Shown: positions 12,402-23,463, counted from the stretch's first letter. The stretch is DNA of 64,000 nucleotides from Gnetum montanum (GCA_015680685.1 MNCI01003070.1:730135-794134), one strand, 5' to 3'. Notes: generated by a model from the sequence alone, not told the origin. A program made the numbers and translations.

Positions 12402-12529
12402 TACCAGAATATTTCATAATCATGCACTGTTTTATTAACCAAAAGAACATATCAAAATCCTCAGTTACCAGAGTATTTCATAATCATGCACTGTTTTATT
12501 AACCAAAAGAACATATCAAAATCCTCAGT
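12402..12529 (-). terminator. Duplicated 64-bp unit carrying poly(A) signals of the GulLO-like gene
   Basis: Two nearly identical units (12402-12465 and 12466-12529) lie just downstream of the minus-strand stop codon at 12619. Each contains TTTATT on the plus strand (12431-12436 and 12495-12500), which reads AATAAA on the coding strand, about 120 and 185 bases past the stop. The duplication thus gives the gene two copies of a canonical polyadenylation signal. Which is used cannot be told from sequence. Confidence 0.55.
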
Positions 12530-12618
12530 AAAATGACATCAGTAAGAACGTGCGTGGCCAAGGTAAAATTAAAAATTCCCATCAGAAAAAAAAAATGTCC
12601 CGAGAGGGACAGTTACGG

Positions 12619-15163
12619 TCAACCCTTACGGCAAACACGGGCGCCGGCATAGACGCGGCCCGGGCGACAGAAGTATCCCTCAGAAGGAGCGCAGTGAGAA
12701 TCCTGCGAGCACTTGCAGAGCTTCTCCAGAGCACAACCGTCACGGATCTCCTGCACTTGCTTGGGGCCGAGGCCCAGAAGTTTCTCGCTCCAGTCGTTCA
12801 GGAAAAGGCCGTTAGGATCAAACCGGTGACGCACGCCCAGGAACTTTGCAAGACTCACAGTGGCACGCTGGGCCTGGCCGTCCATATAGTATCCGCCGGA
12901 CTTGCCCCAGTGCAGATGAGCACCGTACTTCTCATGGAGCATCTGCTCGATCTCCGTGAACACGTCCATGTTCCAGGTCGGCGTCCCGGGGGTGTCCGGC
13001 CGGTATGAGCTCATCTCGAAGGTAACCATGTCCTCGGGCGGACCCAGGTACGCCTCCGACTTTTTCACAGTCCGCATGACGATGCCGGAGCCCTCGAAGG
13101 AGCAGAACGCCGCTGGGTTCCGCTCTCGGATGGCCTTCACGTCGCGCATGGCGTCCGCGGCCACTCGCAGCGGCACCCGGAACTCGAAATCCCAGCTCTG
13201 CCGAGCCCCGGCGCGTCGGTCCCACGGGCAGACGGACTGGTTCGGGTCCGTGATATCGCGCTCCCCGCACGATGTCTGCGTCTCCTCGACGTTGTACTTC
13301 TCGCATCCGCCGGCGTTGATCATCTTGTGGTTGAAGCCGACAACGGGGTAGCCCGTGAAGTTGGTGACCGTGTTCAGGAAACCGCTGCCGCTGGTGAAGC
13401 GCTTTATCATGGAGGCGCTCGAGGCGGTGCAGAGACTGACCAAGTCCTCCGATTTCTGGAGCTCCTCGGCTTTGTCGGAGGAGGCCGCCACCTTCGCCGC
13501 CGTGGTCGGCTGGTATGAGGATTCGTTGATTCCGTCTCCGGAGGCCGTGGCAGGCGCCCGGTCGATCCGGCCCATGAGAGCGCGGCCCTGCGAGGCGTAC
13601 CAGTATATGTTGGCGAAGGCCGTGGAGTTCAGGAACTGCACCAGACGGTTCTCCAGGCCGACGTCGTTGTCCAGCGACAGCGTCACCGAGCGCTTGAATA
13701 TCGGCTCCACCGCAAACGTTACCTACAGAGCACACGCACAACCCTTTTTAGCTTACTGGTAGCGGTCTCTGACCGCCAGATTCTGTAATTACTTCACAAG
13801 ATAAAGGATGTCAATCAGCGGTCTGTTTTGTAAAACCACGAAAAGAAAATTCTGCTGCAAGTAAAACTATTCAGAAGATCTGAGAAAAAAGTCACAAACC
13901 ATACCCAAAAAAAGAATTTGATAAACGAAAATAAAGATATCAGCATAAAAACAAAAGTGAAAGTGAAAAAGATTAAGAAATGGAAAAAGGAAATTGTTAA
14001 CTTTAATAGTAAAAGAAATGGAAAGAAGAGATATCGAAAAAAGAGAGAAACGAAAAATGGTTAACTTTAATAGTAAAAGTCTTGCTCTAAAAATTCCTCG
14101 AAGGTCAACTTCAAAATAACAGGAAAAAGAAAAAGAATTGCAGAAATTGGTTTTAAAAACAAAATCATAGAAATAAAATAACAGGAAAAACAGAAATCCA
14201 GAAAATAGCTTTAAGAACGAAACCAGGGAAAATGGTGAACTTGGAATTGAAAAGGAAAAACAAAGAAAACAGCCAAGAGAAAAAAGTCCCAAAAGCGAAT
14301 GGCGAACTTGGAGTTTTGAAGGAAAAACCAAACGAATAAAGAAAAACTACCTAAATTCTCTCTCTTTCTGGGTAATGGTAATACTCTTACCATTGAATGA
14401 AGCGTACGAGACAAAACAACCACATTTTTATAAACGCTGCACCGCCAGCAGTGGCAGCGTTTGATTATTGAAAGGAGATGAACCTTCAAAAACTTTCGGC
14501 GGTGCGTACCTGTGAGATGGCGCCGAGGACGCCGAGAGACAATGCGGCGGCCTTGAGATCGGGGTCGTTGCGCCCGAGGCTGACGACTTTGGCGTAGCCC
14601 TCGTCGCGGGACGCCGGCACAACGATGCGGATTCCGACGACGTAGTCGTGAATGTTGGAGCCGGTGCCGTGGAGACCGCTGCCGTGAGCGCCGGTGCTGA
14701 TGGCGCCGGCGGCCGAGACGCCCTCCCACGACGTGGACGTGGGGAAGGCCATTCCCTTGGCGCCCACGGCGTCCTGGAGCTGCCGCATGTTGACGCCGGC
14801 TTCCACGGTCACGGTTCGGGCGGCCACGTCCACGGAAAGCGTCTGCACCAGATTCTGCGTCGATATGAGCATGCCCGTGCCATCTCCGCCCGGACACATG
14901 AGCGGAGGCCGGCTGTGGCCGAGCGGACTTATAACCTTAATCTTCTGGTTTGTCCGCACGGCGGTCGCCACGGCCATGAGCAGCTCCGCCTCGTTCTTGG
15001 GATACCAGAAGGCGGCGACGCTGCAGACGGAGCGGTCCTCCCACATTCCCTGGCTGTTGAAAACTTGGCATTTGCTGGTTCCGCATGGCACCAGCGGCGC
15101 TCCGACGTCGCAGGCGTGCACCGCCGCGGCCACTAAAACGCTCAGCCCTGCCAATGCCCACAT
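12619..15163 (-). CDS. L-gulono-1,4-lactone oxidase-like FAD enzyme (two exons)
   Basis: Exon 1 is 15163-14510 and exon 2 is 13722-12619, together 585 codons plus stop, close to the roughly 590 residues usual for plant GulLO-like proteins. Residues 1-17 form a hydrophobic signal peptide (secretory pathway or cell wall inferred). The FAD_binding_4 part spans about 45-220 and includes GAISTGAHGSGLHG (153-166). The ALO-type C-terminal domain holds the family HWxK motif as HWGK (489-492). A Cys-rich tail follows (548-582). The family oxidises aldonolactones such as L-gulono-1,4-lactone towards ascorbate with FAD; the substrate of this copy is not shown. Both splice sites fit (CAG|GTACGC, TGTAG|G, phase 0) and no stop interrupts it. 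The exons are GC-rich, unlike everything around. Other-strand ORFs here are shadows. Confidence 0.9.
13723..14509 (-). other. Intron of the GulLO-like gene (787 bp, phase 0)
   Basis: The donor CAG|GTACGC is at 14510/14509 and the acceptor CTCTGTAG ends at 13723. It splits the protein between Gln218 and Val219, just where a GAISQ-VTF junction restores the family's continuous sequence. The intron is AT-rich with A/T-homopolymeric stretches (13860-14350), in sharp contrast to the exons. The ORFs at 13867-14331 and 14211-14897 run into intron sequence and are not genes. Confidence 0.85.
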
Positions 15164-15685
15164 GCCTGAAACAGTGAATCTGGCTCTCCCTGTTTGTTGT
15201 GAGTTTTGGAAGATCCTGCTGCCAAATCAACTGTTTTTGCTGTGAGTTTGAGGATCCTGCGGAGGAAATGTGTGTGGTTTATGTAGACACGATATCGCCA
15301 ACCGCCCCAGCCACGGTCCCTCTTTTTCTTTACGCAAATCACGGCTCGTTTGCCGCGTCTCGCCTTCATTTACAGCGTCTTTATGCGAAGCGAGTGAATT
15401 GATTAGGCGACTGTAATATGATTATCTGGATCATGTTCCAGGTACTTAGGCTTTGTACGAAAAATACAGCGATGACGCTGTCGGGAAAGAAATCATCTTT
15501 TAACAGTCACGTGCCTACATGTCTGCACTTGCCTGGGAAATAGATGGAGTCATCGTTATCCCATGATCCTCGTTCAACGCTCGTCCAACGCGTTTATCGA
15601 CTTCAATAGGTAAACCAACACAAACATCATTTCAACATGAGAAGGATCGGTTTGATGCTTTTTTTATTAAGACAAAGGAGGTGGT
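15164..15685 (-). promoter_or_regulatory. Upstream region of GulLO-like gene
   Basis: About 520 bp between the start codon and the LINE target site. A weak TATA-like CATAAA (plus-strand TTTATG at 15278-15283) lies about 115 bp upstream of ATG, and CpG-containing sequence is present up to about 15620. The LINE insertion fixes the proximal promoter to this short stretch. No transcript data are available; the call is by position. Confidence 0.4.
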
Positions 15686-15701
15686 GATAAAAATCCGATT
15701 C
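15686..15701. repeat. LINE target-site duplication, left copy
   Basis: GATAAAAATCCGATTC, identical to 20948-20963. Confidence 0.9.
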
Positions 15702-16099
15702 CGCAATACAAAACGACGCAGGTGACAGATAAGGACCATGCTCATTTCGCTCCATTAGGGCCCTTATTCAAATGAATCAGTCCGTCAAGGAGGGTAACAG
15801 GGCACCACCCTAAACGGCTTCCAAGGTTTTTGATCTGGATCTGGCCCCAGATCTGGTTCTCGTGTCGGTTTTGGGACATCTGCCGCTGCTGCTGGCTGCG
15901 TGCAGAATTGCGCCCGCGCCCCTACAAACCAGCAACACGCGTTTTTTGGCGCGCAGGGCAACGCGCGCCCGCATGCAACATCGGCGGCCCTCAGTCCGGC
16001 AGCTTCAACTTCGGCCAAAACAGCAACGTTGATTTTCAGCAAGCAACACCATAGAAATTGCGGATAATCACTCAGATCTGCAAACGAATCGGATCGGAT

Positions 16100-17095
16100 T
16101 AGGGCTCCTGATGATTTGTTTGAATCTATCACCCACGACATTTCTAGCAGGTATGTCTTTGTGCAAATTTTAGGCTACCTACCTCGCTCTTCTAGCTTTT
16201 TGCATCATGTCAACTCTGTTTGGAAAGATCGTGGTTTGATAGCTTCACATGTTCGACATTTATCTAATTCTTTTTTATTTGTTGAATTTATTAACTCAGA
16301 GATGATCTCTGAAGCTCTTAGCATTAGTGTCTTTCACCATCGTCATGCTTTATTGATTATTCGCAAGTGGACTCCTTCTCTCAACCCAACTTCTCCTGAA
16401 TTTCGAAAAGTCCCTTGTTTTGTAGAGTTACCAAATCTCCCATTAATTTTCGAATGAGTTGAAAGGGATATTGTGTCTCGCCTTGGATTAATCAAACACA
16501 CTGAATCCTTAGGTACACCTAGTGGCCTTCGTAGGACTCGATATATGATTGAAGTGGACTTAGACTCTCTTAAACGAGAACTTATTTTGCGTGCTATATG
16601 CAAAAGGTAGTCTATTACAACCTTCTCAACTCTTGTCACTACTGCCACCAAGAGGGTCATATGTTTGTCTCATGCCCCTTTATGTTACGAAAGAAGGCAA
16701 CGCAAGCACGATCACAACAATCCTCTCCCACTGATCCTAAGGTTTCCTCTTCTAGCAACAAGGCTCTTCCCACATCTAGGTCTCAAAGTAAGGTTACCAA
16801 AAAGCCACCTCCTCATGCTTCTTCACTAGCCCAGGGAAAACACCCATACGTTTTTACGGCTTTTAACAACCTTCCTATTGATGATGAAGGATTTCAAACA
16901 GTTCCCCCCAGTAGGAAACGTCAGGGTATGCCTTTTACCAACAACGTTACACTTCAGTCCAACCAATCCACTCAAACTCTCTTACTCACCCACAATCCCT
17001 TTACTGCCATTGATCACAACCAGGAAATGATTTCTTTAGACATTGTTAACTCTGTAACTAGGGCGGGGGCCTCCTCCCCCTTCTCTGGATGTTAG
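16100..17095 (+). pseudogene. LINE ORF1 (DUF4283-like RNA-binding protein with zinc knuckle), broken
   Basis: This ORF would encode the nucleic-acid-binding protein that packages LINE RNA. The N-terminal part (from about 16116: ITHDISSRYVFVQILGYL) runs in one frame with a stop TGA at 16455-16457, continues through RYMIEVDLDSL near 16540-16570, then shifts frame near 16600. The downstream frame holds a C-x2-C-x4-H-x4-C knuckle at 16634-16675, a Ser/Pro/Gln-rich basic tail, and ends with TAG at 17093-17095. The true start is unclear because the frame upstream of about 16075 is closed. One stop and one frameshift make it non-functional as assembled. Confidence 0.75.
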
Positions 17096-17106
17096 TCTAT
17101 TCTTAG

Positions 17107-20100
17107 AATGTTTGGGAGCTCTCCAATCACCTCCGAACACGAGTGGTTGGTGCTTTTATTCGCTCTCGACCTTTGCTTCCTGACTTCCTTCTCCTGCAAG
17201 AGGTTAAAATTTCTACTCTGGACACAATTATTGCAGGCAATAGCATCCTACCTGACTCTATTGTCTTTTCCACAAATCATATTACTGGTCAAGGTGGTGC
17301 AGCCCTTATTATCAATAAATCCTAGTCTAACAAAATTCTCTCTCATGGTAGTCACACCTCTTTTGTTTGGGCTACTCTTCAAGGCGCTTCTGGTCCTTTC
17401 GGCATTTGTAATATTTATGCTCCCACTACTCCTACCACTAGGGCCAGTGTTTGGCAGTCTCTCCTTCACAGTCTGCCTAACATTCCTTGGCTCTTTGGAG
17501 GTGATTTTAATATGATCGAACATCCTTATGATAAAGTTGGTGGAGCCTCTTCTCAACTTACCAGCCTCGAGCTTTCTAGTTGGAGTGATGTTAAGGAGCA
17601 CTTTTGTCTCTCTGATGCTGCCAGCTCTAACGTGAATCGTGAAGGTTGGTTTACTTGGTCCAACCTTAGGATTGGTGCTGATTGCATTTGTGAGCGACTT
17701 GATCGATTTTATTTCTCTAGTTATTCCTCATGGTTTTGTGATGGTCATGTTAAGGTCCACCTTGATGCTACCCTCTCAGACCACTTTCCAATTTCTCTCA
17801 CTTTGACCTTTGGTTCTAAATCTTTAGCTCAACATCGCCAACTTTTTCGCATGAATGCCTCTTTATTTCTTACTCCTTCTGGTAAAGGTCTTTTGACATC
17901 TCTTTGGAATGCAGAGAGAAGGCCATTAGGCAATTTAGGTTGGATTGACTGGTGGTTGCGTGCCACTTCTCGTATTCACAACTTTGCTCGCTGGTTGGGC
18001 AAGCAATATGCTAAGAAACGTAGGTCTATTGAGGCGAATGTTAGTTCTGAATTGCAACAACTTAACTCTGCACTTCAACATGACCCTTTTAATGTTGCTC
18101 TTCAACAACGGCTAACTTATGTTCGCTCAGTTAAACAAAAATGGGATATGTACTCTGCTAGAAGTGCTCTCATCAAGAGTCGTCTCAACTGGTTAAAAAT
18201 TGAGGGAGAACCCTGTAAAGAGTTCTTCAAATTTTTAAAGGGTAGAGGTACTTTCCCTACTATAGAACGTTTGGAAGTGAATGGCCAACTTACCTCTGAT
18301 CCTCATGTTATAAATGGTTTTCTTGAACAACATTTTCAATGCCTCTTTGTCTCCAATGGGTTTGATCAGGATGAGTTTGCTACTAACTCAGATCACCTAC
18401 CTAGTATTGTCCATAGCAGTCACAATCATCTTCTCGCTCAAGATATCTCTCTTTCTGAAATCAAGGCTGCTGTGTTTAGCCTGGCCAATGATAAAGCCCC
18501 TGGTTTTGATGGCATCCCCATTGAGTTTTTTAAGAATCATTGGGATATTGTGGGTTCAGACCTCTCTTATGTTTTTGCAGAAGCCATAAATCAACAGTCT
18601 CTCGGTCCTGAGTTAAATAGAGGTGTCATCCGTCTTATTCCTAAAACAGGTGATCCTTCATTGATTGGTAACTGGCGTCCTATCACTCTCCTTAACTCTG
18701 TTTACAAGATTTTGGCTAAATGTCTTGCTAATAGACTGAAGCTAATTATCCCTCAGATCATTACCCCAATGCAAACAGGCTTTGTTAAGGGTAGGTATAT
18801 TCTTGATAATGTTGTTGCGGCTTGGGAAGGTATGCAATGGGCCGAGGACTCCAATCAAAACATTGCTTTTCTTAAGCTTGATTATGCTAAAGCGTATGAC
18901 AAAATTGAGTGGAAATTTGTTATTGCTTGCCTTCATAAATATGGTTTTCACATTAATTTTATTAAAATGGTGGAGACTCTTTTTGCCGACGCCAATGCCC
19001 TTGTGGCTACTAACGCTGGCTTAACTAATTGCTTCAAGCTTGAGCGCTCTGTTAGGCAAGGTTGTCCTCTTGCTCCTTACCTCTTCATTCTTGCTGCGGA
19101 CTTTTTGTGTCATGCTATTCATAAGGATAATGAACAAAAATTGCTTCAAGGTATTTTCATTGATCATAATGTTCCTTCCTTATTGAATATGCATTTTGCT
19201 GATGACTCATTCTTTATGATAAAAAATGATGCTCTTATTGTTGATCGTCTTTTTTATCGCATAGATCAATATTGTAGACTCCCTGGCTCTCAAATTAATT
19301 GGTTCAAATCTTCTATCTTTTGCAACAAAGAGGTTCAAGCCTGGGCGGTGTCTAAGTCTTGGAAATATTTAGGAAAGGATCAAGTTTTTAAGCTTCTTGG
19401 CATTCCCTTTTCTTTTGGCGGATCATCCAAAACATTATGGGATGTCACTGTGAAGAAACTTGAACAAAAGCTTATTAAGTGGAAGGAAAAGAAGCTATCT
19501 ATGGCTGGTAAATTTATTGTCTGCAAGGATATTCTCCAAGCTACCCATGTGTATTACTCTTCTTGTTGGGCTCCTAGCATCTCTGCTTATCGTCGCATTG
19601 ATCAACTAGTCAACCACTTTCTTTGGAACAGCAGCCATACTATGAAAGGATTTTGTCGGGTTGCTTGGAACGTCTGTACTTCTCATAAAGAGGATGGCGG
19701 TTTGGGCCTCATTAATTGCTACCAACAGGGCATTGTGTTATGTGCCAAATGGATGGCCAAATGCTTATCTGGCTCTAAACCTTGGAAGCTTCTTTTCCTT
19801 AAACGCATACAGCTTGGAAAGCCCAAAGGTAGCAATTATTGGAATAATACTCATTTCCTTAACTGGATTCTTTTTCCCACTGGTATTACCATTTCTGGTT
19901 CTGTTGTCATCAAACACATTTGGAAGGCATGGTGTTATATCAGTCAGTTTTGGAACTTTAACACTATCACTATCTCTTCCTCTACACTTGATAAGCTTTC
20001 TCCTTGGTGGATTCCCATCCACAATGAACCTTGGGCCATTAAGCATCCTCATCTTTGTAGCACTTGGGATAAGCTTGGCCTCTCCTCCCTCTCCTCTCTT

Positions 20101-20820
20101 CGCATTCATAATCGTTGGATTACTTGGAGTGAATGTCACCTTATTTACGATATTAATGCTACTCAAAAGTCTACCTTTTGTACGATTTTGGATAGCTTGA
20201 ACAAAAGTGTTGTTATTCAAGACTCCCTTGGTGGTTTTTTAGATCTTTCTTGGACTTATGGTCATCAAGTTTTTCCCTATCATTCTAAGATTGTTTACTC
20301 TCTTATTAATTCCACTACTAATATTTGGCCTAGATTCAACCATCTTTGGCAAGTTAATCTTAATGTGCAGGTTTGGAAACAACGTATTCAGACTATTTGG
20401 ACTACTCCTACTTCTTCAAAGATTCAACATTTTCTGTGGTATCTGATTCACCAAGGTCTTCCTAAGGGTGTTCGGCGCTCTCATCTGGGGGTTCTTGACC
20501 CGCGATGTCCTATTTGTCATAGGGAAGATGCATTTACTCACTGTTTTTTTTCTTGTCCCCTTGCTCATAGCTCTTGGATTTGGTGTGGCAGGTTTTTACA
20601 GGGTTTTCGACCAAGCTTGGATGAGGTTCTTTTTGGGGACACTCCGCATCTTCAAGGCTTTTTGATTTATATCTGGTGTTGCCTTCGTCCCCTTATTCTC
20701 CATGCTATCTGGAAATTTCGTTGTAATGTGGTTTTTCAACATGATTCTCCTACTAATATTCTCTCCTTGTCTATTCAAGGAGACATTGTTCAACAGCTAA
20801 TGCTGCAGTTGAGCTCTTGA
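17107..20820 (+). pseudogene. LINE ORF2: endonuclease, reverse transcriptase, zf-RVT; one stop codon
   Basis: One continuous frame of about 1,237 codons with a single internal stop (TAG, 17323-17325). The AP-like endonuclease at the 5' end shows LLLQEVKI, NIYAPT, GDFNMIEHP, ERLDRFY and SDHFPI. The RT shows DKAPGFDGIP, NWRPITLLN, KAYDKIEW, RQGCPLAPYLF and the catalytic FADD at 19195-19206. The C-terminal zf-RVT region (about 20330-20620) shows CPICHREDAFTHCFFSCP. No RNase H domain follows. These are the enzymes for nicking the target and copying the LINE RNA. The frame opens 12 bases after the ORF1 stop with no early AUG, so reinitiation or a mutated start is possible. With one stop it is nearly intact. 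Confidence 0.9.
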
Positions 20821-20947
20821 ACTTTTTCTCTCTCGTTTTTCCTAATTTCTTGTAGTTTCTCCTCTTTTGAGGTGAGCGTGTGTTAATTTCTTGTACTATT
20901 TTCTTTTTTCTCTATTAATTAAATTTTTTTTTTGGGGTTCGACACTC

Positions 20948-20963
20948 GATAAAAATCCGATTC
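20948..20963. repeat. LINE target-site duplication, right copy
   Basis: Same 16 bases as 15686-15701. The following bases (TTACAAATC) resume flanking DNA. Confidence 0.9.
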
Positions 20964-21086
20964 TTACAAATCAACGTAGCATGGAGGGTGTTGGTAGTCA
21001 AAGGAATGATTGTGATTATAAATAAATATCAAAGCTTCCAAGTATGATTCCGATTAGCAATCTATTTTTATTAAAGCATTGTTTTA

Positions 21087-21212
21087 AAAATGTTTGAAGG
21101 CTAGGCATGGGTCATTAGATAATTGGTTAGCTCACATTGCCTTGCCCCTCAAGGTAGAACCTCAAGGTACTAGGTTCAAAGCCTAGTACTAGCATCATAT
21201 GCATGTCATTTG
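21087..21212 (+). mobile_element. Candidate tRNA-derived SINE
   Basis: Contains a tRNA-like A-box region (TTAGATAATTGGTTAGCTCA near 21113-21132) and a B box matching GGTTCRANNCC (GGTTCAAAGCC, 21173-21183), the latter inside a short stem (CTAGGTTCAAAGCCTAG). It is flanked by AAAGCATT(G/A)TTTTA (21073-21086 and 21213-21226), a 14-bp target duplication with one mismatch. It could instead be a chance tRNA-like sequence. Confidence 0.4.
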
Positions 21213-21363
21213 AAAGCATTATTTTAGACATATTACCTTAACCTTAAAAAATGCATTAAACCTACGTCATAAAAATAATCCATAGTATTTATTATGTAAT
21301 CAAATAAACATAAAGTGTACTTATTTTCAAAATAAAAATGAAGGACAACTAGAAGAGCAACTC

Positions 21364-21464
21364 TAATAAGCAGCAAGGTACCCCTACACCCAACCATATG
21401 AATCACAAAGCGTTCACACGCAATCCAGTCGAATTCTGTAGACTTTATCATTTCTGGTGCACTT
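21364..21464 (-). repeat. Tandem duplicate of the LTR terminus (101 bp)
   Basis: This block (AAGGTACCCCTACACCCAACC ... TTTCTGGTGCACTT) repeats the first 101 bp of the adjacent LTR (21465-21565) with a few changes. It looks like a slippage duplication at an LTR end. Confidence 0.75.
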
Positions 21465-22149
21465 TGATAAGCGACAAGGTACACCTACGCCCAACCATAT
21501 GAATCACAAAGCATTCATGTGCAATCCAGTCAAATTCCGTAGACTTTATCATTTTTGGTGCACCAGTCTTTTAGGAAGTGAATCTAACCTTAAGGTCAAT
21601 CATCATCTTCCCAATTACACTTGTGATGTTTATTGGTATGGTTAAGTGTAACTGCGACATCTAATTTTTATCACTTTGTGTTTTATAGTTTGGTGCTCAA
21701 AATGTAGATAATAGTAATTGGGTTGACTAATTTAGATTAACTAATTAACTAGCATTTAACTAATCCTAACATAAGCATCCGATCCCACTTTCTGTACACG
21801 TCCTGAATCCACGTATCCACTGCTAGGTGACCAAGCGCTACGTTACTAGGCGTACCAAGCAATAACGCTGCTAGAATTACTAAGCGAATACATGTTACGC
21901 TCAAAGCGATCATACTTATGTATGTAAGCTATTTGACATAATTGCTTCATTAATGTAATAACTAGAAATCATTAATAACTAATGGAAAATATTTAATAAA
22001 TGATTAAAAACATTGGATGCTTAATTGAAATAGCTAATCTATCTAAAGTGTTGCAAAGCTTATTAGAAAGCTCATCTTTATTGCTGCCCAATCAACGAGG
22101 CCGCGTTGACAAGGCCTCATTGATGCAACCAACTAAATGTAACTCATCA
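21465..22149 (-). repeat. 3' LTR of an Athila-like element, reverse orientation
   Basis: The left end TGATAAGCGACAAGG and right end AACTCATCA are the family termini, reversed. U3 at 22088-22130 carries AACGAGGCCGCGTTGACAAGGCCTCATTGATG, the AGGCCTCATTGA motif type of the 6218-7138 LTR. The other family blocks (CCACTGCTAGGTGACCAAGCGC, TTATTGCTGCC) are present in reverse order. A reversed polypurine tract (TATCCCCATG) follows, so the interior lies to the right. Confidence 0.7.
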
Positions 22150-22608
22150 TATCCCCATGACTAAATGAAAACTCATCCTCCAGTTCTTTTACAAAATTAG
22201 GAAGGTATAGAATTATTAATGAACTTTTCTTCAAATAAAACAAATTAATTGACTTGACAAAAAATCGAGTGCCCAGGTGTACGGATCCACACATTACAAA
22301 AAATGATGGTGTTCAAGACAAAAAATTAAATACCATAACTTAAGTCTTCAAAATTAAATTAAAATTAGCAATAAAGGTAAGCAACTGATGGAGGAGCCAT
22401 CACTTTTGGGAAGTACATGAGCTTCTACAATTTTGTGTCCTATAATGTTGTGTCCAAATTTTTGTAAAACACCACTGTGGCATGTAAGAGTTAGTTTGTT
22501 TATTTGTTTGAGTCAGTCAATAATTCCACACCTTCCTAATATTTTGTAAAGAACTTGTTCCTCATTTTGTTTAACTTGAGGATGAGTATTCATTCAATTG
22601 TGGGGGCA
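22150..22608. other. Head-to-head junction of two element 3' ends
   Basis: 22150-about 22400 is the reverse complement of the 3' end that precedes the LTR at 6218 (shared block: ATGGTGTTCAAGACAAAAAATT near 22304). From about 22430 the sequence reads forward and matches 32830-32999 (TTTGTAAAGAACTTGTTCCTC; polypurine tract at 22599-22608). Two 3' ends face each other with almost no interior left. Confidence 0.65.
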
Positions 22609-23463
22609 TGATAAGTCATGATTTTGTCAGCTCTGATATCAAATACTCAATATCGAGTCCCAAGAAATGATGTCGAATATCTAATATCATCTCTTTTGTG
22701 CTAGCCTGTAAATACAGCACTTGGATGCATGGTTGGGACATAGTTGTTTAATAGATTTTAGATTGCTTTTTCATAGATTTTTGATTTCCAGTTCTGCTAT
22801 TTCCCAGTGCATGCCCGTAGTGTGATTTTAAGTGATTATACGACATCTTTGAGTGTGATGTACTTGGACACATTACATGACTAGAAATAAAGATTGGGAT
22901 TACTTTTATCATTGCAACACCCACTTAGATTTATTATTGCTTTTAATTACTTAAATGTTTATTGTTTTCCTTAGCTAATGTTTCCATTTATTACTCTTTA
23001 CGATTCCTATCATTAGGCAGAATGAGTATGACTAATCGCAAGCACTTAAGTGCAATTGCTTGGTAACCCATCAGTGTGTCATTTGGTAAGCTAAGTGACA
23101 TACGTTTGGTAATCCCAATAGTAGTTACACAAAGTCGAAGGCATGGGTGGAGGATTAAGAATGAATACTCATCACACACAAGCTAGTTTAGATTTTACTT
23201 TTCACTATGAATTAGCTTAATTAATTTATCTCTTTATTGTCATTAGGAGTAGCATAGGGCTAAACAACATCAATCATATGCCTCACTTTGAACTAAACCA
23301 TACATGATAAAGCTACCACTAGTCTAATTGGGAGGATAGCAAACTATGATCAAAGCCTAACGATTTAGATGCACAACTAGTCCCATCCACGGAATTTGAC
23401 CAAATTGTGCATGAATGCTTGTGATTTGCATGGTTGGGCATAGGGGTATCTCATCACTCATCA
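22609..23463 (+). repeat. 3' LTR of an Athila-like element, GATATC U3 type
   Basis: It starts TGATAAGTCATG after a polypurine tract and ends GGTATCTCATCACTCATCA. U3 (22630-22700) has repeated GATATC/AATATC motifs. The TATA position reads TGTAAATAC (decayed). No PBS follows; a decayed gag in the same direction starts about 100 bp later and belongs to another copy. Confidence 0.75.

Larger units (their letters stand above)
15702..20947 (+). mobile_element. Full-length L1-type LINE (about 5.25 kb)
   Basis: Bounded by a perfect 16-bp target duplication (15686-15701 and 20948-20963). It has a GC- and CpG-rich 5' UTR (15830-16020), ORF1 with a DUF4283-like part and zinc knuckle (16100-17095), ORF2 with endonuclease, reverse transcriptase and zf-RVT (17107-20820), and a 3' UTR. 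The 3' end is T10 (20924-20933) followed by GGGGTTCGACACTC rather than poly(A). The identical target copies, surviving CpGs and a single stop in ORF2 point to a young insertion. It landed about 520 bp upstream of the GulLO-like gene, in the opposite direction. Confidence 0.93.

Noticed and set aside
12550-13762. Several plus- and minus-strand ORFs of 63-269 codons inside the GulLO-like exon 2
   Set aside because: They lie in the GC-rich exon in other frames, where stops are rare; the minus frame with the HWGK and FAD-enzyme sequence explains the region.
13867-14331. 154-codon minus ORF rich in Phe/Leu/Ser
   Set aside because: It lies within the AT-rich intron; the composition explains the apparent hydrophobic protein.
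14648-15245. Plus-strand ORFs of 162 and 183 codons across GulLO-like exon 1
   Set aside because: Shadows of exon 1 with Arg/Ala/Gly-biased translation and no domain.
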